Source: Acidobacteriaceae bacterium (GTDB taxonomy: Bacteria > Acidobacteriota > Terriglobia > Terriglobales > Acidobacteriaceae). From it: 6,301 nucleotides of DNA. The position numbers and the translations under genes are program-made. Location: contig JASHUF010000038.1 of assembly GCA_030040175.1 (NCBI GenBank), positions 1 to 6,301 on the forward strand, in the 5' to 3' direction. Shown piece by piece: positions 1-5,274 of the stretch. Positions within the stretch are counted from its first letter, which is position 1; each line of letters begins with the position of its first letter. The notes beneath the pieces are model-generated. The model was not told the DNA's origin. It searched no databases and worked only from the letters and a program-made list of their open reading frames with translations.

Positions 1-965
1 GTGGCGCCCTTCTTGATGTTCTTGAGAATCTGCGGATCGCCGGATTCGAAGCCGACGATGAGGAGCCGGCAGCCGGCTTCCTTCATGGCCTTGAGGGTTT
101 CGCGGTCGGTGGTTACGCGCGAGGTGCAGCTCCAGGTGAGGCCGAGGGGCTTGAGCTTCTGGCAGAGCTCGATGGTGCGGCCCTTCTGGATGTTGAAGGT
201 GTCGTCGTCGAAGAAGAATTCCTTTACGTCGGGGAAGTTCTGCTTGGCCCAGGCGAGCTCGGCGGCCACATCGTCAGAAGAGCGTTTGCGCCAGGCGTGG
301 CCGCTCAGGGTCTGCGGCCACAGGCAGAAGGTGCACTGCGCGGGGCAGCCGCGCGTGGAGTAAAGCGCGATAAAGGGGTGCAGCAGGAAGGGCACGTTGT
401 AGCGGGTCACATCCATGTCGCGCTTGTAGATGGTGGTGACCCAGGGCATGGCGTCGAGGTCTTCCACCTGCGGGCGGTCGGGGTTGTGAACGATCTTGCC
501 GTCCTTCTTATAGCTGATGCCGAGAATTTCATTGAGCGGCTTGCCGTTGGCGAACTCGACGATGGAATAATCGAACTCGCGCCGGCAGATGAAGTCGAGC
601 ACCGGGCATTCATTGAGGGCGCGGTCAGGATCGGTGGTGACCGGCGGGCCTACAAAGGCGATGCGTATCGACGGATGGGCCGCCTTGATGGCCTCGGCCA
701 GGCGCTGGTCACCCTCCCAGCCAACGGTGGAGGTGAAGAGCACCAGGAACTCGTAATCCTTGCAGATCCGGATGGTTTCCTGCGCGGAGACGTGGTGCGG
801 GGGCGCATCGAGCAGGCGCGAACCTTCGAGCATTCCGGCCGGGTAGGCGAGCCACACCGGGTACCAGTACGACTCGATCTCGCGCGTCGCAGGCCAGCGG
901 GAACTTGCGCCGCCGTCGAAGTTCTCAAAGGAAGGCGGGTTGAGAAGCAGCGTCTTCAGAGGCAT
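1..965 (-). CDS. hpnJ: Hopanoid biosynthesis radical SAM protein HpnJ, N-terminal 321 residues (runs off the left edge)
   Basis: This is a radical SAM enzyme of hopanoid side-chain maturation. HpnJ is reported in Burkholderia to act after HpnI and HpnK, turning glucosaminyl bacteriohopanetetrol into the cyclitol ether. The reverse-strand translation shows the HpnJ-type N-terminus (PSFENFDGGA near residue 10, then REIESYWYPVWLAYPAG), a Rossmann-like N-terminal region resembling a B12-binding domain, and the radical SAM cluster motif CxxxCxxC at C207, C211 and C214 within TRGCPAQCTFC. FFFDDDTFN follows at 250-258 and GFESGD at 305-310. About 150 C-terminal residues of the usual 470 or so are outside the window. 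I chose ATG 965 because AAGAGGG (978-972) sits 6 bases before it. An in-frame ATG at 971 would be only one base or less from that Shine-Dalgarno sequence. The gene lies 59 bases downstream of the TolC gene on the same strand with no visible terminator, so it may share its transcript. The family call is firm; the exact reaction in this organism is inferred. Confidence 0.93.
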   Translation of the reverse strand, partial: MPLKTLLLNPPSFENFDGGASSRWPATREIESYWYPVWLAYPAGMLEGSRLLDAPPHHVSAQETIRICKDYEFLVLFTSTVGWEGDQRLAEAIKAAHPSIRIAFVGPPVTTDPDRALNECPVLDFICRREFDYSIVEFANGKPLNEILGISYKKDGKIVHNPDRPQVEDLDAMPWVTTIYKRDMDVTRYNVPFLLHPFIALYSTRGCPAQCTFCLWPQTLSGHAWRKRSSDDVAAELAWAKQNFPDVKEFFFDDDTFNIQKGRTIELCQKLKPLGLTWSCTSRVTTDRETLKAMKEAGCRLLIVGFESGDPQILKNIKKGA

Positions 966-971
966 AGGCAT

Positions 972-978
972 CCCTCTT
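972..978 (-). promoter_or_regulatory. Shine-Dalgarno sequence of hpnJ
   Basis: The reverse strand reads AAGAGGG here, followed by 6 bases and then ATG at 965. This is the clearest ribosome binding site in the window. It favours the downstream of two in-frame ATG codons (965 over 971). Confidence 0.6.
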
Positions 979-1024
979 ATTTTAACATTCCCACACCTGC
1001 TTAGATGATTTTTGCACCCCCGTG

Positions 1025-2389
1025 TTACTTGCCATGCAACTCATTGAGCCAGTTCTGCATAAGGCCCAGCGCGTGGAGCAGATTCAGGCGGGCTTTGGCA
1101 AGCTCGAGCGAGGCTTCGAGCGAGTCGATATACTTCTGCCGCTCGTCGATGCGCGCACTTTGCTCGGCAGCCGGCGTGGTCTGCGGCGCCGCACCGGGTT
1201 GGTTGCCGGCGCCGTTGCCGAATTCGATCTGCGCCAGAACGGTCTTCAACTGCTCGGCCGAAAGCTGCGATTTGAGGCTGGCGACCTCGGCCTGCGCATC
1301 GAGCTCGCGCAGGGTTCCGTCGAGCTCGGCGATCCGGACGTCGTTCTGCTTGCGCGCCTGCTCGGCCTCCACGCGGGCGCGGAGTGCTTCGGCGGCCGAC
1401 TCGCGCGCCTGGGCGCGCATGCCGGCATCGAATAGGGGCAGATTGATATTGAATCCCGAGCTGAAGTTATCGGCCGGCAGCGGCCGATAGTAGTAGTTGT
1501 CGATGTTGTTCAGAATGGTGGTATTGCGGTTGTAAATCGCGCCGAAGACAATCTGCGGAAACCAGACGCGCTCCTGATCGCCCTTGGCTGCGCGCGCGCG
1601 CGAGGTTGCCAGCAGCTCGGCCGAGTCGAGCGCGGGCGTGGAGCGGGGCGCGGTATCTCCGGTTACCGTCGGAATCTCAGGAATGCTGGCGTGATCGGGC
1701 GCGATGGAGTTAAGAGGCAGGCCGGTGAGCGCGGCGAGTTGATGGGAGAGTGTGGCGGCGCGGGTTTCAAGATGCAGGCGGCTCAGCTTGAGCTGCGCCG
1801 CCGTGAGCTGGGCCTGAAGAAGCTGCGCCAGCGAATCGACGCCGGCTTCGGTGCGCTGCTGCTCAATGTCAACCAACTTGGCAGCGTAGCCCTCCTGCTG
1901 TTGGGCCGCCGCCAGCTCCGCCTGCACGGTGTCGAGCTCGATGTAGGCTTGAGAGGCGTCGAGCGCGACCTGGTCGCGCGCCTCCGCCTGGTTGAGCTGC
2001 GCGGCCTTCAGTCCCATGCGCGCAGCCTGCGCATAGCGCATTTGCGGCAGGCTGAGGACCATCGAATGCACGGTGGCATCCCAGATGGTGGGCAGGTTGC
2101 CGGTAAAGCCGACTTCAGGAAATGCGGGAAGGCCGGAGCCGAAGGAAAGCGAGGGGATGAAGGCGTCGCGGCTTTCGGCCAGTTGCGCACGCGCCCTGGC
2201 CACATCGGCATCGGCGAGTTTAACCGCGGAGCTGTTTTGTTGCGCGAGCTCAACCACGGTGGTGAGCGAGACCTGCGCCGGCGCAAGAGCGGGCGAAAGC
2301 AGCGCCGCGAGAATCGCCGCGGGCGCGAGCACGCGCGCCTTGGCGGCAGCGGGACTGCGGTGCGGATTGTGCGGCGGCGTGGGCGTCAT
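1025..2389 (-). CDS. TolC-family outer membrane efflux channel protein
   Basis: 454 residues, the usual length for an outer membrane efflux protein, which forms a trimeric channel through the outer membrane and periplasm. The N-terminus has a basic stretch (K17, R19), a hydrophobic core (20-35) and an APA signal peptidase I site after A38. No cysteine follows, so it is not a lipoprotein. Mature residues 40-225 and 250-454 are two long alanine/glutamine-rich helical repeats typical of the duplicated OEP fold (ALDASQAYIELDTVQAELAAAQ near 145, and KYIDSLEASLELAKARLNLL near the C-terminus). A short low-complexity stretch rich in G, P, Q and T interrupts the second repeat at about 390-405. It begins 9 bases after the TPR gene stop and lacks a good Shine-Dalgarno sequence, so it probably relies on translational coupling. 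Its partner is presumably the adaptor two genes upstream. The substrate cannot be read from the sequence. Confidence 0.93.
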   Translation of the reverse strand: MTPTPPHNPHRSPAAAKARVLAPAAILAALLSPALAPAQVSLTTVVELAQQNSSAVKLADADVARARAQLAESRDAFIPSLSFGSGLPAFPEVGFTGNLPTIWDATVHSMVLSLPQMRYAQAARMGLKAAQLNQAEARDQVALDASQAYIELDTVQAELAAAQQQEGYAAKLVDIEQQRTEAGVDSLAQLLQAQLTAAQLKLSRLHLETRAATLSHQLAALTGLPLNSIAPDHASIPEIPTVTGDTAPRSTPALDSAELLATSRARAAKGDQERVWFPQIVFGAIYNRNTTILNNIDNYYYRPLPADNFSSGFNINLPLFDAGMRAQARESAAEALRARVEAEQARKQNDVRIAELDGTLRELDAQAEVASLKSQLSAEQLKTVLAQIEFGNGAGNQPGAAPQTTPAAEQSARIDERQKYIDSLEASLELAKARLNLLHALGLMQNWLNELHGK

Positions 2390-2398
2390 GGGTTGAAG

Positions 2399-3397
2399 TC
2401 AATGTTCCTGCGGGGGCTTGTAGTCGCGCGCCAGCGCGTAAGCGGCGACCTGCTCCCGCCGGGCCCCGGCGCTGTCGCCCAGCTGCTGAAGCAGGCGCGC
2501 CAGGCGCCAATGGGCCACAAACGCAGGAGCCTCGTCGGTCTTGGAGCTGCCGGCGAGATAATCCTCGAGCATTTGGGCGGCCAGTTCCGGATCGCGCCTG
2601 GCTTTGATGAGCACGCCTGCGCCATCGTAAAGGGCGACGCCGGCAGCGGGATCGCGGGCGGTAGCGGCGACGCAGCTATGGATGGCCGACTCCATCTGCG
2701 GCCACTCCTGCCGGCGCCGGTAAAACGAGGCGAGCACGGTCCACTCCAGCGCCGGATGCGCGCTGGTGGCCACGGCCTGCTTGAACTCGCGTTCGGCAGC
2801 GCCGTAATCCTTGCGCTGCTCGCCGAGTTCACCGCGAAGCTGATGGGCGCGTGCAGGCTCGACACTGTCCAGTCGATCGGCTACGCCCTCGGCCTTGTCC
2901 AGGCCGCCTCCCATCAGCGCGGGAGCGTCCTTGTAAAATGTGCCCAGATCGGACAGCGCCGCGGGATTGCGCGGATCGAGGCGCACGGCGGTTTCAAATT
3001 CGGTGCGCGCGCGCTTGCCCAGCGAATAGGCGCTCAGGAAGGTGGCCCGGTCAGCCCATTCGCCCAGCGCGCGTCCGAGCCACATGTGGTAGTCGGAGTT
3101 TTCCCCGTCCAGGTCAACCGCCTGCTGACACTCGCTGGCCGCGGTGCTCCACTCCTGCAGCGCGAAGCGCACGCGGCACTCGAGATTTTGCGCCTCGGCG
3201 TTGTTCGCGCCCGCCTGCGGAAGGGCATTGACCAGGGCCAGCGCCTTGTCGGCCTCGCCGTCCTGAAGCGCAGCATCGATCTGCGCCAGTGCGGCTCTTT
3301 GCGCGGAGCCACTGGAGGCGCACGCCGCAGCGGCGCCCCAAAGCACCGCACCGGCGATGACCATCTTCAATCGCAAGCTGGCCGGCGGGCGCTGCAT
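2399..3397 (-). CDS. TPR-repeat protein with N-terminal export signal, between adaptor and TolC genes
   Basis: 332 residues. A short basic N-terminus (R9, K11) is followed by a hydrophobic stretch (12-25) and then C26, which is preceded by AAA. This could be a lipobox, but it lacks the usual Leu at -3, so a lipoprotein or a soluble periplasmic protein are both possible. The rest is helical with tetratricopeptide-like units, roughly 34-66, 67-100, 103-142 (ending in AVRLDPRNPAAL), 145-180, 183-215 (DYGAAEREFKQAV) and further degenerate repeats to about 320. A conserved-looking APALMGGGLDKAE segment lies at 158-170. TPRs mediate protein-protein contacts and no catalytic motif is visible. The ATG shares its A with the TGA of the upstream adaptor gene (TGATG), and the TolC gene follows after 9 bases, so it is very likely co-translated with an efflux system. 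It may act as an accessory or assembly factor in the periplasm. That role is inference. Confidence 0.85.
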   Translation of the reverse strand: MQRPPASLRLKMVIAGAVLWGAAAACASSGSAQRAALAQIDAALQDGEADKALALVNALPQAGANNAEAQNLECRVRFALQEWSTAASECQQAVDLDGENSDYHMWLGRALGEWADRATFLSAYSLGKRARTEFETAVRLDPRNPAALSDLGTFYKDAPALMGGGLDKAEGVADRLDSVEPARAHQLRGELGEQRKDYGAAEREFKQAVATSAHPALEWTVLASFYRRRQEWPQMESAIHSCVAATARDPAAGVALYDGAGVLIKARRDPELAAQMLEDYLAGSSKTDEAPAFVAHWRLARLLQQLGDSAGARREQVAAYALARDYKPPQEH

Positions 3398-4635
3398 CAG
3401 CGTTCAACCCTGATGGGGACGCCTTCCTCTAAAGGCTGCCCGTTGATTGTGCCGGTGGCCACCAGGTCGCCTTCTTTCAGACCGGAGAGAACGGCCTGGC
3501 GGGTGAGATTGTAGGTGCCCGTGGTCACGGGTGTGCGCGCCAACTCATCGCCCTCTACTTTGTAGACGAATGTCTTGCCGTTCTCCACATGGATGGCCTC
3601 GCGCGGAACACTCAACGCGTCGGGCTGGCTGGAGGTGGTAACGGTGACGGTCACATTGGTGTCGGGGAGCAAGCCGGTGTCAGGACCGTCGATGTGCACC
3701 AGCACCTCCCCCACGGTGCGCGTGCCGTAGGTGATTACGGTGATGGGCAGCCGCTCAATGTGCCCGTGCCACTCCTCGCCCGGCTTTGCGTCCCACTTGA
3801 TCGAGATCGGCTGCCCCACGGCGAGACGGCCAAGGTCGGGCTCGTCAAAATAGGCGCGCACGCGTTCATGATTCAGGTCGGCCATCTCCAGCAGGAGCTT
3901 GCCGGCCTCGGCGAACTCGGTGGGCGTCGCGTCCATGCTGTAGACGGTGCCCGGCGCCGTGGCGCGGATGATGGTCTGCGCCTCCACCTGGCGGGCCGCG
4001 TCCAGATTGGCCTCAGCCTCAGAGACCGCTGCCCGCGCGCGCGCGATCTCATCCTGCGAGTAGCGGTCGTGCAGGCTCTGCTGCGAAGCCTTGAGGCTGG
4101 CGTCGGCGGCGTCCAGTTGCTGGCGCGCTGCGGTCACTTCGCTGGGAGAAGCGGCGCCGGCGGCGACCAGCCTGGTGAGCGCGTCGAGATTCGCCTGGGC
4201 CTGATCGCAGGTAAGCTTCTCCTGCGCGATCTCCGCTTCCGTGGCCTGGCGCTGCTGCTGCGTGCCGCTGTGCAGGGCGGCGTCGAGCGCGGTCTGCGCC
4301 GCCTTCAGGCCGCTCTCCGCCGTGGCCACCTGCGCGCGCGCAGCCAGGTCGTCGAGCACGATCATCACTTTGCCGGCGCGTACCTTGTCGCCGGTCTCAA
4401 CGTAAGCCGACTTCACCGTGGTGGCAAGGGGGCTGTAGAACTGGTAGGGCGCCTCCGGCTCGACCTTCCCGTTGGTGCTCACGGTGCTCAGCAGCACCTC
4501 CCGCTCCGCCTGGGCCACGCGCACCTGCAACCGCAGGCGCAGCAGAGAGCGCGCTGTAAAAAAGACCGCAATGGTGACAACCCCAGCGCCGATCCAGAGC
4601 CAGAGCCGGCTCGATTGCCTTTGTTTATCCGCCAT
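3397..4635 (-). CDS. HlyD/AcrA-type periplasmic adaptor (membrane fusion) protein of a tripartite efflux system
   Basis: 412 residues from ATG 4635. A single N-terminal membrane anchor (11-28) puts the rest in the periplasm. The first lipoyl half is at about 56-96 (SPLATTVKSAYVETGDKV), then a long alpha-helical hairpin at about 98-218, the second lipoyl half (RATAPGTVYS, 224-233), a beta-barrel (VRAYFDEPDLGRLAVGQPIS) and a C-terminal membrane-proximal domain ending near VPIRVER. At the hairpin tip, L156 and S163 match the L-x6-S part of the TolC-contact motif known from AcrA, while the motif's arginine position is Ala152. Such adaptors bridge an inner-membrane pump and TolC, but no pump gene is adjacent. 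A TTG at 4647, in frame, would add four residues (MVRR). I prefer ATG, though neither start has a strong Shine-Dalgarno sequence (only AGG, 3 bases before the ATG). It is the first gene of the leftward operon. Confidence 0.93.
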   Translation of the reverse strand: MADKQRQSSRLWLWIGAGVVTIAVFFTARSLLRLRLQVRVAQAEREVLLSTVSTNGKVEPEAPYQFYSPLATTVKSAYVETGDKVRAGKVMIVLDDLAARAQVATAESGLKAAQTALDAALHSGTQQQRQATEAEIAQEKLTCDQAQANLDALTRLVAAGAASPSEVTAARQQLDAADASLKASQQSLHDRYSQDEIARARAAVSEAEANLDAARQVEAQTIIRATAPGTVYSMDATPTEFAEAGKLLLEMADLNHERVRAYFDEPDLGRLAVGQPISIKWDAKPGEEWHGHIERLPITVITYGTRTVGEVLVHIDGPDTGLLPDTNVTVTVTTSSQPDALSVPREAIHVENGKTFVYKVEGDELARTPVTTGTYNLTRQAVLSGLKEGDLVATGTINGQPLEEGVPIRVER

Positions 4636-4651
4636 TCGCCTAACCAAAGTC

Positions 4652-4681
4652 AGTATATAAGACTCAAAACCATGGGTTTAA
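4652..4681 (-). promoter_or_regulatory. Candidate promoter of the adaptor-TPR-TolC operon
   Basis: On the reverse strand, TATACT (4657-4652) matches five of six bases of the -10 consensus. TTAAAC (4681-4676) is a weak -35 at an 18-base spacing. Transcription would begin near 4645, giving a leader of about 10 bases before ATG 4635. It lies in an AT-rich patch within otherwise GC-rich DNA, immediately upstream of the first operon gene. The -10 is convincing and the -35 is poor. Confidence 0.45.
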
Positions 4682-4729
4682 GAAGCGGAAAAATGCGGAG
4701 CCTGCGAGCGCGAACCTCTTCTGCCCCGC

Positions 4730-4750
4730 GAATCGAGATCTGCGCGATTC
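4730..4750. repeat. Inverted repeat GAATCG-9-CGATTC in the divergent promoter region
   Basis: GAATCG (4730-4735) and CGATTC (4745-4750) are perfect 6-base arms separated by 9 bases, with GC-rich flanks that could extend the pairing imperfectly. It sits just upstream of the putative queF -35 and about 50 bases upstream of the leftward promoter, a reasonable place for a dimeric regulator. Six-base arms in GC-rich DNA can occur by chance and no regulator family is recognised. Confidence 0.25.
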
Positions 4751-4757
4751 CGCGCGA

Positions 4758-4788
4758 CTGACTCTCGTGGTGCGGCTCACCGTAGAAT
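4758..4788 (+). promoter_or_regulatory. Candidate queF promoter giving a leaderless transcript
   Basis: TAGAAT (4783-4788) matches five of six bases of the -10 consensus. CTGACT (4758-4763) matches four of six -35 bases at a long 19-base spacing. The queF ATG starts 6 bases after the -10 box, just where transcription would be expected to begin. No Shine-Dalgarno sequence lies before this ATG. The combination is the classic pattern of a leaderless mRNA. Confidence 0.45.
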
Positions 4789-4794
4789 ATTTGC

Positions 4795-5196
4795 ATGAGA
4801 GTGGAAACGCCCCGCTACACCGACGAGCACGCCAAAGCCGGGCTCGACTTCGAATTCCCGGCCATCGAGACCTGGCAGAACCAGTTTCCCGGCTACGAGA
4901 TTACGATTGACGATCCGGAGCTGACCTCGGTGTGTCCCAAGACCGGTCTGCCCGATTTCGGCACCCTGACCATCCGTTACATGCCGCGGGAGCGCTGCCT
5001 GGAACTCAGGTCGCTCAAGGAGTATCTGTTCAGCTACCGGAACCTTGGCATCTTTCAGGAAAACCTCGTCAACCAGGTGCTCGAAGACGTGGTGAAGGCC
5101 TGCGATCCGGTGTGGGCGGTGGTGAAGGGCGAGTTCCGGCCGCGGGGCGGCATCGGCACCACGGTGGAAGCGCGCTGGCCGCGGCCGGCCGCGTAG
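4795..5196 (+). CDS. queF: NADPH-dependent preQ0 reductase QueF (7-cyano-7-deazaguanine reductase), short type
   Basis: 133 residues, complete, and the size of the unimodal (Bacillus-type) QueF of the tunnelling fold. It reduces the nitrile of preQ0 to the aminomethyl group of preQ1 with two NADPH in the cytosol, the step before TGT inserts preQ1 into tRNA in queuosine synthesis. The catalytic cysteine that forms the thioimide is C47 in TSVCPKTGLPDFGTL, with the proton donor D54 seven residues later. The QueF signature is ELRSLKEY (70-77), with Arg instead of the common Lys at its third position. The substrate-binding Glu is E89 in GIFQEN, where Bacillus has His before Glu and this protein has Gln. 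VVKGEFRPRGGI (109-120) matches the conserved C-terminal strand. The start is set by the absence of upstream in-context starts and by a -10-like box 6 bases before it. No other queuosine gene is in the window, and the upstream region does not resemble a preQ1 riboswitch. Confidence 0.96.
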   Translation: MRVETPRYTDEHAKAGLDFEFPAIETWQNQFPGYEITIDDPELTSVCPKTGLPDFGTLTIRYMPRERCLELRSLKEYLFSYRNLGIFQENLVNQVLEDVVKACDPVWAVVKGEFRPRGGIGTTVEARWPRPAA

Positions 5197-5274
5197 CGCG
5201 GGAAGAATGGGCTGCCGGGCTGCGGTTGTGGTATTCGTGGATTCACGCGAGATGCGAGCCTTGTGACAACGTCG

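Noticed and set aside
297..1004. A 235-codon plus-strand frame opposite hpnJ
   Set aside because: The reverse strand reads continuously as HpnJ with its CxxxCxxC motif. The plus-strand product has no family features.
966..1024. A terminator or an independent hpnJ promoter between tolC and hpnJ
   Set aside because: No GC hairpin with a T run is visible. A TAAAAT box (984-979, reverse strand) is too close to the Shine-Dalgarno sequence to leave it in the transcript and has no -35.
1591..1602. An alternating CG run (12 bases) that could be a structural element
   Set aside because: It lies inside the TolC gene and simply encodes alternating Ala and Arg codons in GC-rich DNA.
1691..3514. A 607-codon open frame on the plus strand
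   Set aside because: It runs antisense across the well-supported TolC and TPR genes, has a low-complexity Arg/Gly-rich product with no recognisable domain, and is the kind of frame that GC-rich codon bias leaves open opposite real genes.
3589..4761. A 390-codon plus-strand frame opposite the adaptor gene
   Set aside because: It is antisense to a clear HlyD-family gene, is Arg/Gly/Leu-rich with no family resemblance, and would cover the promoter region of the leftward operon.
4648..4794. A preQ1 riboswitch upstream of queF
   Set aside because: There is no short GC stem-loop followed by an A-rich tail joined to a Shine-Dalgarno sequence, and the predicted transcript has no leader to hold one.
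5197..5274. A terminator or small gene between queF and the MFS gene
   Set aside because: Only a 4-base stem around 5236-5247 without a T tract is present, and no convincing short reading frame with a ribosome binding site is seen.
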